A DNA stretch of 5,580 nucleotides from Halieaceae bacterium (GTDB taxonomy: Bacteria > Pseudomonadota > Gammaproteobacteria > Pseudomonadales > Halieaceae), in assembly GCA_002683395.1 (NCBI GenBank), contig NYTG01000090.1:1-5580 (forward strand), in the 5' to 3' direction. A program made the translations under genes and the position numbers. Positions 1 to 5,580 of this stretch are shown piece by piece. Each line of letters opens with the position of its first letter. Position 1 is the stretch's first letter. The notes under the pieces are model-generated. The model saw only the letters and a program-made list of their open reading frames with translations. It made no database searches and was not told where the DNA came from.

Positions 1-2
1 GC

Positions 3-272
3 GCCCTGTCGACAGATGGCGGGGTTCTGTTCATCGGCGACCTGGACCGGCGCTTTCAAGCCTTCGATACCGAAACCGGGGAATCGCTGTGGTCGACGCG
101 CCTGCCGGCTCCAGCACATGGCTACCCTATTACCTACGAAGCTAGCGGCAAGCAGTTCGTTGCGATTCCCACCGGGATTGGTGTGTTTCGGGCCCTAACG
201 GCAGTGATCTTTCCCGATATTTATCAGCCCCCGGATGGTCAGGGGCTATTTGTTTTTAGCCTTAATCAGTAG
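3..272 (+). CDS. PQQ-type quinoprotein dehydrogenase, C-terminal fragment (5' end outside window)
   Basis: Seen: the frame beginning at base 3 is open from the window edge to TAG at 270-272, giving 89 residues with no internal start, so this is the 3' end of a longer gene. The peptide starts ALSTDGGVLFIGDLDRRF and continues QAFDTETGESLW, which fits the tryptophan-docking motif (AxDxxTGxxxW) of PQQ beta-propeller blades. Then come PAPAHGYPITYEASGKQFVA and a final GQGLFVFSLNQ, matching the closing blade of quinoprotein alcohol/glucose-type dehydrogenases. Family knowledge: these are usually periplasmic eight-bladed propellers that oxidise alcohols or sugars with PQQ and pass electrons to cytochrome c or ubiquinone. 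The catalytic Asp, calcium ligands and signal peptide would lie upstream, so substrate and activity cannot be judged. It converges on the SDR gene with 4 nt between the stop codons. A different-frame ATG ORF at 16-198 overlaps it and is not real. Confidence 0.88.
   Translation, partial: ALSTDGGVLFIGDLDRRFQAFDTETGESLWSTRLPAPAHGYPITYEASGKQFVAIPTGIGVFRALTAVIFPDIYQPPDGQGLFVFSLNQ
226..257 (+). terminator. Terminator-like hairpin plus T-tract inside the quinoprotein 3' coding end
   Basis: AGCCCC (226-231) and GGGGCT (242-247) form a perfect 6-bp GC-rich stem around a 10-nt loop, followed by TATTTGTTTTT (247-257). This is the layout of a Rho-independent terminator for the plus-strand gene, but it lies before the stop codon at 270-272. 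The T-run encodes the conserved FVF of the last propeller strand. With only 4 nt separating two convergent genes there is no other room for a terminator. The T-tract is interrupted by A and G, so strength is uncertain. Confidence 0.4.
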
Positions 273-276
273 GCGT

Positions 277-1122
277 TCAGTCTAGACCGCTCTTGCCGGC
301 CTCACGCATCATCGGCTGATAGTCTGCAAAGGCAGGTGCCTCGGCGGTAGAACCTGTGGTCGCACCCGCATCCACCGTTAAGGTCAGCCCGCTGGTATAG
401 CCTGATTCATCACTGGCCAGCCAGAGCGCCGCATTGGCGACATCCTCTGCCAAGCCAGCCCGACCTTTAAGAGGCGACCCCTCTGCCAGCGCTGCAATCG
501 TGTCTTCAAGGTTCTGGTGGTTTCCGGTAATGACCTCAGCGACCATCGGTGTAGCCATGCCGGCCGGAGCAATACAGTTGACCCGAACACCAAATCCACC
601 GACCTCTGCTGCCAAATTTTTAGTCATGCCCACTACCGCATGCTTGGCGGCAGTGTAGGCATGGGGGCCTAGCCCACCCATCACGCCTGCCGTGCTAGAC
701 ATACTGATAATCGATCCTGAGCCCGCCTCTTTCATGTGCCGGCTCGCGTGCTTCATACCGTAAAAGACACCGTTGACCATGATATCAATTGTGAGCTTCC
801 ACTCATCCGCAGGCGTCGTAGACATGGGTCCGACGGCACCGACTATCCCTGCGCAGTTAAACATGACGTCGATTTGACCAAACTCCGACAGTGCGGCATC
901 AACCAGACCCTGCACGTGATCCTCATTGGTCACATTGCAGTGTCGAAAAATAGCAGTGCTTGAGCCGCCCAGCGCCTTGGCAAGGGCCTCACCGGCCTCA
1001 TCCTGAATATCACCCAGCACGATGCGGGCACCCTGCTCAACATAGATCTTTGCCGTCGCGGCACCAATGCCGCTGGCCGCTCCCGTGATGACCGCGACCT
1101 TTCCTTCCAAACGTTTACTCAT
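277..1122 (-). CDS. Classical short-chain dehydrogenase/reductase (SDR), probably NAD-dependent
   Basis: A 281-residue classical SDR, expected to be a cytoplasmic oxidoreductase that interconverts a secondary alcohol and a ketone. Seen: nucleotide-binding TGAASGIG at residues 13-20; Asp38 (LGDI) at the end of beta-2, which usually selects NAD(H) over NADP(H); NCAG at 89-92 where NNAG or NAAG is usual; active-site Asn117; catalytic Ser143, Tyr156 and Lys160 (YTAAK); and IAPAGMATP at 184-192 in place of the common PG motif. The ending SGLTLTVDAG (244-253) is typical, but about 28 residues follow it, making the protein longer than the usual ~250. The motif style resembles the cyclopentanol/xanthoxin/secoisolariciresinol dehydrogenase branch, but the substrate is not recognisable. 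The ATG at 1120-1122 starts just before the Rossmann strand. Only a weak GGGA or CGGA stands upstream as an RBS. It lies 87 nt after the TonB receptor and may be co-transcribed with it. Confidence 0.95.
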   Translation of the reverse strand: MSKRLEGKVAVITGAASGIGAATAKIYVEQGARIVLGDIQDEAGEALAKALGGSSTAIFRHCNVTNEDHVQGLVDAALSEFGQIDVMFNCAGIVGAVGPMSTTPADEWKLTIDIMVNGVFYGMKHASRHMKEAGSGSIISMSSTAGVMGGLGPHAYTAAKHAVVGMTKNLAAEVGGFGVRVNCIAPAGMATPMVAEVITGNHQNLEDTIAALAEGSPLKGRAGLAEDVANAALWLASDESGYTSGLTLTVDAGATTGSTAEAPAFADYQPMMREAGKSGLD

Positions 1123-1143
1123 ATCCCAATTCCGTAAAGTAAC

Positions 1144-1170
1144 GGCCCGCCATGCAGCGGGCCTGATCTT
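1144..1170 (-). terminator. Perfect GC hairpin between receptor and SDR genes; possible weak terminator or attenuator
   Basis: GGCCCGC (1144-1150) and GCGGGCC (1157-1163) form a perfect 7-bp stem with a 6-nt loop, about 45 nt after the receptor stop and about 20 nt before the SDR start. On the minus strand it is preceded by AAAAGATCA and followed by GTTACTTTACGG, a poor U-tract. On the plus strand TGATCTTTT follows. It could partly terminate the receptor transcript, lowering SDR expression, or protect the 3' end of the receptor mRNA. Confidence 0.4.
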
Positions 1171-1209
1171 TTAATCGAGTCTCAACTCAGCTTCAGCTAC
1201 CTTCCTGAC

Positions 1210-3450
1210 TCAGTCTCCAAACTCGTATATCGCCTCAACGCCAAATGTGCGAGGCGCTCTCACCGCCGCATACGACCACAGCCCCGCTACATCATAGCCA
1301 TGGGTATAGCCGTCCTCGTCAGATAAGTTGCGGCCAAATAACGCAAACCGCCAGTTATTCACCTCAAAGTTGACCGACGCATCAATCAAGTTCTGGGCGT
1401 CATTTTCGAGCTCAGGTGAATTGGTCACGTTGACCCAGTGCTCACCAAGGTAGTGGACGGCGCCTCGAACCCAAGCTCGGCCATAAGACGTTTCCCACTC
1501 ATAGGTTGCATCGACCGTTGCAGTGATATCTGGGGCTCGCCGAAACTCTAAATAACTGAGATCAACCGTTTCTGAAGAGACCGCATCGGTATACTGGAAG
1601 TTGTCGTACTCGGTGTCCAGCCAACCCAGATTTGCCCTGAGAGACAGACCCTCACCGAGCAGCGCCTGCACCTCTAACTCCAAACCCTGAATCGTGGCCT
1701 CGGACGCATTGGTTACGACCGTCTTCTGTCCCGTCCCGGTATCAGAGGGCAGCTGCAACTCTTCCTGCTTGTCATCGTAGTTCATAACAAAATACGAAGC
1801 ATTAAAGCGCAGCCGATCGTCCATCCACTCCGACTTGATGCCCACCTCGATATTATCAACGGTTTCGGGATCGTACGGCTGAGTGGCTTCCTCTACCGAG
1901 TTCACACGACCGTTAAATCCGCCTGCTCGGTATCCCGTTGAGTACGTCGCGAATGCCATCAAATTATCAGAAAACTCATATCTCAATCCGGCCCTAGGCG
2001 TGAACTCATTCCAGGACTCATCGTTTGAAGCGTTGACCATACCGGTCTGCATCGTCTCCTTGTCATCCTTGGTGTAGCGTCCACCGAAATTGAGGGTCAA
2101 GCGGTCAGAAATTTGCCAGTCAACATCGGCAAACACCGCTTGAGACTCGCTTTCCTGCCTCGAATTTTGGAGCAGATCTAGAATAGCGCCGGGCACAACA
2201 AAGCCCACCCAGCTGCGCAGCGGAATCTCGTACTCGGAATCCCAGAGGTAACCACCCAACACTGCATTAATCGGTCCATCATTGTCCCAGGAGACGCGAA
2301 TTTCGTGGGTTGTCTGCTCGTAAGTCGCGGGCCTATCTGTCCCATAGAGAAATTCAGGGGTTCCGTCCCAGTTTGAGATAATCGTTTCATCTGACTCGTA
2401 CGAGCCAAAAATATAATCCACCTTAATCGCGTCAGTGGCCTGCCAGCGCGCCTCGACTATATGCGTATCAGCATCGAACGTGGCCAGCATTTGAGCTTCA
2501 CGTGCCTGATCTGGCGTAGACGTCGCAAAAGCGGCGCCGCCGGGATCGGGCGGAATGTAGCCCACGTTGGCCGTCTTGTAACGACTACCCGTAATCGTGG
2601 AATCCTGACTCGGCGAGCAAAAGCCGTAAGCAGAGCAAAATAGGTGTCGGTTTTGCCCTGTATTCAGCAGAGGGGGGGTATCCTGATCCGTCTCTTCGAA
2701 TTGCCCCGTGTACTCGATCTCCAGGGAGTCAGTGGGCATCCATAACGCATTCAGGCCTAACGACTGGTAGTCATTTCGACCCACATCGCGGCCTACAAAG
2801 TCGTTGTCGTAGAAGCCCTCTTGCTGATCGCGCTTGGCGGCGGAGAGTTTCACGGCGAGATTTTCACCCACTCCGAAGTTAACGATACCGTCAGCGTAAT
2901 AGGTGTCGTATTTCTCGTAACCCACACGCACTTTGCCACCCAGCTCTCCGGTCGGCCGCGACCGGGTGATGTTGATTGCGCCACCGATGGTATTCCGCCC
3001 GAACAAAGTGCCTTGCGGACCTCGCAGTACCTCCATGCCCTCGATATCTATGCTCCGAAGAAGGCTTCCCGCGTTCGAACCGATGAACATGTTGTCGACA
3101 ACCACCGCCACGGCAGGATCGAAATTCTTTTCGACGTCAGCGACGCCGATGCCGCGGATAAAAATAGCGGCCACCCCGCCAGGTCCCTGTGCGGTGTCAT
3201 CAATTACGATGTTAGGAGAGATATTAGCCAGGTCTGTGATGTCTCGGGCGAACTGTCCCTCAATCTCGCTCTTCGTCAATGCGCTTACCGCAAAACCGAC
3301 ATCCTGCAGATTTTCCGTTCGCTTGCGAGACGTCACAACAACCTCTTCGAGCACGCCGTCCTGCGCCAGAACCACCGGCGTAACGGGCAAGGCTGTAAGG
3401 CTGGCCAGCACAGCAACGCCAAGTGCATTTTGTTTTGATCGTATTCTCAT
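1210..3450 (-). CDS. TonB-dependent outer-membrane receptor
   Basis: A 746-residue TonB-dependent receptor that should import a bound substrate across the outer membrane using TonB-ExbBD energy. Seen: a signal peptide at about 1-29 (basic MRIRSK, hydrophobic LGVAVLASLTALPV, likely cut near VLA/QDG), then EEVVVTSRKR (35-44), typical of the TonB-box and plug start. Plug-domain motifs follow: LQDV (48-51), IFIRGIG (96-102) and VLRGPQGTLFGRNTIGGAI (141-159). The rest is a 22-strand-type barrel, with conserved stretches such as LTLNFGGRYTKDDKE, ATYSTGYRAGGFNGR and FALFGRNLSDEDGY. It ends RTFGVEAIYEFGD, two residues past the usual terminal aromatic. Length is normal and no break is visible. It resembles the large group of marine gammaproteobacterial and sphingomonad receptors associated with catabolic loci rather than known siderophore receptors, but ligand cannot be told. 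The only cysteines in the mature protein, C272 and C278, may form a disulfide in a loop. Confidence 0.96.
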   Translation of the reverse strand: MRIRSKQNALGVAVLASLTALPVTPVVLAQDGVLEEVVVTSRKRTENLQDVGFAVSALTKSEIEGQFARDITDLANISPNIVIDDTAQGPGGVAAIFIRGIGVADVEKNFDPAVAVVVDNMFIGSNAGSLLRSIDIEGMEVLRGPQGTLFGRNTIGGAINITRSRPTGELGGKVRVGYEKYDTYYADGIVNFGVGENLAVKLSAAKRDQQEGFYDNDFVGRDVGRNDYQSLGLNALWMPTDSLEIEYTGQFEETDQDTPPLLNTGQNRHLFCSAYGFCSPSQDSTITGSRYKTANVGYIPPDPGGAAFATSTPDQAREAQMLATFDADTHIVEARWQATDAIKVDYIFGSYESDETIISNWDGTPEFLYGTDRPATYEQTTHEIRVSWDNDGPINAVLGGYLWDSEYEIPLRSWVGFVVPGAILDLLQNSRQESESQAVFADVDWQISDRLTLNFGGRYTKDDKETMQTGMVNASNDESWNEFTPRAGLRYEFSDNLMAFATYSTGYRAGGFNGRVNSVEEATQPYDPETVDNIEVGIKSEWMDDRLRFNASYFVMNYDDKQEELQLPSDTGTGQKTVVTNASEATIQGLELEVQALLGEGLSLRANLGWLDTEYDNFQYTDAVSSETVDLSYLEFRRAPDITATVDATYEWETSYGRAWVRGAVHYLGEHWVNVTNSPELENDAQNLIDASVNFEVNNWRFALFGRNLSDEDGYTHGYDVAGLWSYAAVRAPRTFGVEAIYEFGD

Positions 3451-3457
3451 GGCTTGA

Positions 3458-3463
3458 TCCTCT
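3458..3463 (-). promoter_or_regulatory. Shine-Dalgarno site of the TonB receptor
   Basis: On the minus strand AGAGGA lies 7 nt before the ATG at 3448-3450. This strong site, together with the signal peptide that begins directly at that ATG, fixes the receptor start. Confidence 0.8.
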
Positions 3464-3485
3464 TTTATGTTGTGATGGTGACACT

Positions 3486-3511
3486 TTGGGCGTCAGGCTC
3501 TAGCGACCCAA
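3486..3511 (-). other. Imperfect inverted repeat between NTF2-like gene and receptor
   Basis: TTGGGCG (3486-3492) can pair with CGaCCCAA (3504-3511), with one bulged A and an 11-nt loop. It sits between the NTF2-like stop and the receptor RBS. No U-run follows on the minus strand, so it is not a convincing terminator. An mRNA processing or stabilising element is possible, as is chance. Confidence 0.2.
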
Positions 3512-3513
3512 GA

Positions 3514-3981
3514 CTACCCCTCGGGCGCACTGAGTGTGGTGCCCCCAAACTGGTTAAAATAATGAATGGTGACTTCTCGCTCCGAGATCTTCCAGGCGCC
3601 GCCGCGACGGGCGAATCGGTCTCGGTAGGTGGCGCCGACGAACGTGGCTTCCACGCTACCGGTTAAGAGCCCCATGCAATCGACGTCACAAAGTCCGGTA
3701 GCATGATCGGCCCCATCAAACTCCACAACGAGATTCGATGTCACGTGTTGCGACTGAGCCCAAGCGGGCCAAAGCACCTCGTGAATCGCTTCATGGATGC
3801 CCTCATGCCCAGAAAAATCGCCGAAGGGCGGACCAATTTTCCACACACAGTCGTCCGACCAGATAGACAAAAATCGATCGAAGTCTCTCTTATCAAAGCC
3901 ATGGCAGTAGTTGCTCACCAATGCTTCAATTTCGTAACGCGACTCCAGCCGCTCGAGGCGGGTAATCAGTTCATCAGTCAC
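3514..3981 (-). CDS. NTF2/SnoaL-fold protein resembling the dehydrochlorinase LinA
   Basis: A 155-residue single-domain protein of the SnoaL_4/NTF2-like alpha+beta barrel class, with no signal peptide or membrane segment. Compared from memory with LinA (gamma-hexachlorocyclohexane dehydrochlorinase, about 156 aa), it aligns nearly end to end: FDKR (29-32) with LinA VDKR; SIW.DD (39-44); VLWP (69-72); H79 then SNL (82-84) with LinA H73 and TNL; RRGGAWKIS (125-133); and YF (141-142). Thus D30 and H79 match the LinA catalytic pair Asp25-His73, and R135 matches Arg129. Pocket positions differ, for example C102 for Leu96 and I139 for Thr133. Family members include dehydrochlorinases, isomerases, dehydratases and many uncharacterised catabolic proteins, so elimination or isomerisation chemistry is plausible but the substrate is unknown. 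The start is GTG (3979-3981), supported by a purine-rich RBS and absence of other early starts. It is 63 nt upstream of the receptor, probably the first gene of its transcript. Confidence 0.9.
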   Translation of the reverse strand: MTDELITRLERLESRYEIEALVSNYCHGFDKRDFDRFLSIWSDDCVWKIGPPFGDFSGHEGIHEAIHEVLWPAWAQSQHVTSNLVVEFDGADHATGLCDVDCMGLLTGSVEATFVGATYRDRFARRGGAWKISEREVTIHYFNQFGGTTLSAPEG

Positions 3982-3988
3982 GAGATAG

Positions 3989-3995
3989 CCCCCTT
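3989..3995 (-). promoter_or_regulatory. Shine-Dalgarno site supporting the GTG start of the NTF2-like gene
   Basis: On the minus strand AAGGGGG lies 7 nt before the GTG at 3979-3981. The next in-frame Met is residue 103, inside the fold, so this site decides the start. Confidence 0.65.
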
Positions 3996-4036
3996 TTTAG
4001 TCGCCACCCAGTAAGAGAGAAAATTACCCGAAATAA

Positions 4037-4075
4037 CCTTGCTTGTCACTAGCAAGGCGTCGTGAACGTCGACGC
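4037..4075 (-). terminator. Two adjoining hairpins after the FO synthase gene; likely terminator
   Basis: Downstream of the FO synthase stop (4094-4096), minus-strand RNA meets first GCGTCG/CGACGC (4070-4075 with 4057-4062, 7-nt loop). It then meets a perfect 7-bp stem, CCTTGCT/AGCAAGG (4037-4043 with 4051-4057, 7-nt loop). The second stem is followed by TTATTT (4036-4031). The two stems share base 4057, so they adjoin or compete. The position and the T-rich tail suggest the end of the FO synthase transcript, which would separate it from the NTF2-like/receptor unit. The tail is short, so efficiency is uncertain. Confidence 0.5.
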
Positions 4076-4093
4076 TGACTTAAATGCTAACGC

Positions 4094-5580
4094 TCAGACA
4101 GCGGATCTGTATTTGGGGTTTGCGTAGCGGCCTGCGGGCGTATGAGAGACCCATTTAATCGCGTCTGAACGCAGTTGGCCCGCAGTCTGCGACACCACCG
4201 TTGGTTCGTAGCGGGTGTTGCGCTGCACGGGCGATCGCCCTGCACCCACAATGGCCTGCTCGATATCTGTCGGGGTCCACATTTGTCCGTGTGCCGCACC
4301 AGCAGCTCGGGTAATACTCTCGTTAATTAATACGCCACCCAAATCATTGGCGCCGGCAGACAGGATTTCAAGTGCTCCCTGTCGACCCAGCTTGACCCAC
4401 GAAGCCTGTACGTTGGGAATCACTCTACCCAGCGTCAGCCGCAAGACGGCATGCATTAACCGTGCCTCTCTCCAGGTCGGCCCTGGACGCGCCTCACCAC
4501 GTCGATAAATGGGAGCGCCTTCACTCACGAACGGAAGCGGCACCACTTCGGTAAAACCGTGAGTGCGTTCCTGAAGGCGAATAACTCGCTGCCAGTGATT
4601 GACCCACGATGAGGGAGAATCAACGTGTCCGAACATAATCGTGGCAGTGCTGGACAGACCCAAGCCATGCGCGCACTCCATGATCTCTAACCAGCGCTCG
4701 GCAGAGACTTTATCCGGACACAGAATGTCGCGGACCCGCTCATCCAACACCTCGGCAGCCGTGCCCGGCAGCGAGTCGAGTCCGGCCTCTTTCAACATAG
4801 AGAGGTATTGATCCAGAGGCAGATTCAAGGTGCTGGCACCCTGGTCAATCTCCAACGGCGAAAAGGCGTGCACGTGAATAGCGGGTGCGGCTTCTTTCAC
4901 CGTGCGCAAAATATCGAGATAGGTTTGTCCGGTGTAATCGGGGTGAATGCCCCCTTGCAGACAGACCTCAGTGGCGCCCAGCGCCGCCGCCTCCTCCACT
5001 CTGCGATGCAGCTCCTCGGCGTCAATATCGTAAGCGGCACGTCCGGAAGCCACTTCGCCACCGCCTTTTGAAAAGGCGCAAAAGCGACAGCTGTATTGAC
5101 AGACGTTGGTGTAATTGATGTTGCGATTAATCACGTAGGAGACAGCGTCACCCACCTGCCGTCGTCGCAGCTCGTCGGCGGCCTCACACACGGTGTCGAC
5201 GTCCGCGTCTCGCGCACTGAACAGAGCCAGCATCGCGTCGTCCTCCAACGCGTCGTCGCGAAGACAGGCATCGAGACTTTCTCTTACGGCCACAGCGATA
5301 CGCCCCGAGCTCAATATCGCGTTGCGCTTGGGTGGCACCTCCGACACGCCCGCCCGCCAGGCATCGTCGCGCACAAAGCCCTCTGCGTCCGCCAATTCGA
5401 GCGCCTGGCGCCGCACACTTTTGTCCAGCCAGCCAGACTCTGCGAGATACGGCGGATAGACCGTCAACCTTGCGGTCAGATTCTTACAGCGATCCGACGT
5501 TGCCACGCGCAGCGCAGACAAGCTGGGCCAGGGGGCCTCTGGGTTGACGTAGTCCGGCGTTACCGGCGATACGCCACCCC
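4094..5580 (-). CDS. fbiC: FO synthase, fused CofG-CofH (FbiC) type; 5' truncated at window edge
   Basis: Radical-SAM enzyme making FO, the 5-deazaflavin chromophore of coenzyme F420. The CofH part joins the tyrosine-derived hydroxybenzyl group to 5-amino-6-ribitylaminouracil, and the CofG part closes the ring. Seen: counting from the codon at 5519-5521, residues 132-148 (NRNINYTNVCQYSCRFC) carry the CxxxCxxC cluster motif with C141, C145 and C148. CofH signatures follow: EVCLQGGIHPDY (185-196), HVHAFSPLEI (216-225), LPGTAAEVLD (251-260), MFGHVDSP (296-303), FTEVVPLPFV (323-332), QASWVKLG (372-379) and GANDLGGVLINESITR (390-405). The frame stays open beyond 5521, adding 19 residues to the edge. 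These read GGVSPVTPDYVNPEAPWP, then RLTVYPPYLAESGWLD, which is the C-terminal tail of CofG. The TTG at 5521 is therefore not the true start, and the CofG catalytic half lies outside the window. A tail of about 35 residues after 440 exceeds the usual FbiC end. Confidence 0.95.
   Translation of the reverse strand, partial: GGVSPVTPDYVNPEAPWPSLSALRVATSDRCKNLTARLTVYPPYLAESGWLDKSVRRQALELADAEGFVRDDAWRAGVSEVPPKRNAILSSGRIAVAVRESLDACLRDDALEDDAMLALFSARDADVDTVCEAADELRRRQVGDAVSYVINRNINYTNVCQYSCRFCAFSKGGGEVASGRAAYDIDAEELHRRVEEAAALGATEVCLQGGIHPDYTGQTYLDILRTVKEAAPAIHVHAFSPLEIDQGASTLNLPLDQYLSMLKEAGLDSLPGTAAEVLDERVRDILCPDKVSAERWLEIMECAHGLGLSSTATIMFGHVDSPSSWVNHWQRVIRLQERTHGFTEVVPLPFVSEGAPIYRRGEARPGPTWREARLMHAVLRLTLGRVIPNVQASWVKLGRQGALEILSAGANDLGGVLINESITRAAGAAHGQMWTPTDIEQAIVGAGRSPVQRNTRYEPTVVSQTAGQLRSDAIKWVSHTPAGRYANPKYRSAV

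Noticed and set aside
16..198. 60-codon ATG ORF on the plus strand at the left edge
   Set aside because: The frame starting at base 3 carries the recognisable quinoprotein C-terminus through the same bases, so this one is out of frame.
2821..3457. Plus-strand ORFs of 205 and 174 codons opposite the receptor N-terminal region
   Set aside because: They lie antisense to the signal peptide and plug domain of a clear TonB receptor. They show no recognisable motifs, and they overlap each other in different frames. They are shadow ORFs.
3451..3513. Riboswitch or Fur-type operator ahead of the TonB receptor
   Set aside because: The 63-nt gap is too short for a known cobalamin riboswitch and shows no convincing Fur-box-like AT-rich palindrome, only an RBS and an imperfect inverted repeat.
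3703..4014. 103-codon plus-strand ORF opposite the NTF2-like gene
   Set aside because: It is antisense to a gene with clear LinA-like conservation and an RBS, and it has no family features of its own.
4021..4049. Possible minus-strand promoter: GTGACA (4049-4044), 17-nt spacer, TAATTT (4026-4021)
   Set aside because: The -10 matches only three of six consensus bases and the -35 lies inside the hairpin loop. A promoter for the NTF2-like gene is likely somewhere in this gap, but this one cannot be supported.
5519..5521. TTG at 5521 as the start of a stand-alone CofH-like gene
   Set aside because: The frame is open for 19 more codons to the window edge and encodes conserved CofG residues. There is no reason to begin translation here.

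Overview
The window looks like bacterial chromosome from a Gram-negative, aerobic, probably marine gammaproteobacterium (Halieaceae/OM60-like groups would fit). This rests on a full-length TonB-dependent outer-membrane receptor, the tail of a PQQ beta-propeller dehydrogenase, moderate-to-high GC and short intergenic gaps. The taxonomic call is an inference from gene types only. A sphingomonad-like alphaproteobacterium is a less likely alternative.

Layout, left to right. At 3-272 (+) is the C-terminal end of a PQQ-type quinoprotein dehydrogenase that enters from the left. Its stop lies 4 nt from the stop of the convergent minus-strand gene. Everything else is on the minus strand and is transcribed from right to left. 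In transcription order these are: an FO synthase of the fused CofG-CofH (FbiC) type (4094 to the window edge, 5' truncated); a small NTF2-fold protein resembling the dehydrochlorinase LinA (3514-3981, GTG start); a TonB-dependent receptor (1210-3450); and a classical short-chain dehydrogenase (277-1122). The gaps are 112, 63 and 87 nt. The first and third gaps contain perfect inverted repeats that could end or attenuate transcription.

How they may work together. The NTF2-like protein, receptor and SDR look like a small uptake-and-catabolism unit. The receptor would import a scarce or bulky substrate across the outer membrane. The NTF2-like enzyme (elimination, isomerisation or hydration) and the NAD-type alcohol dehydrogenase would transform it, perhaps together with the periplasmic quinoprotein next door. 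FO synthase makes the deazaflavin chromophore of coenzyme F420, so the organism probably makes F420, which is sporadic in Proteobacteria. A functional link between F420 and the catabolic genes is possible but is not shown by the sequence.

The most notable points are three. The right-hand gene is the second half of an FbiC-type fusion, and its frame runs through the apparent TTG start to the window edge. The NTF2-like protein keeps the Asp-His dyad and much of the pocket of LinA. A terminator-like hairpin sits inside the last codons of the quinoprotein gene. No tRNA, rRNA, CRISPR, insertion sequence or integrase was seen.
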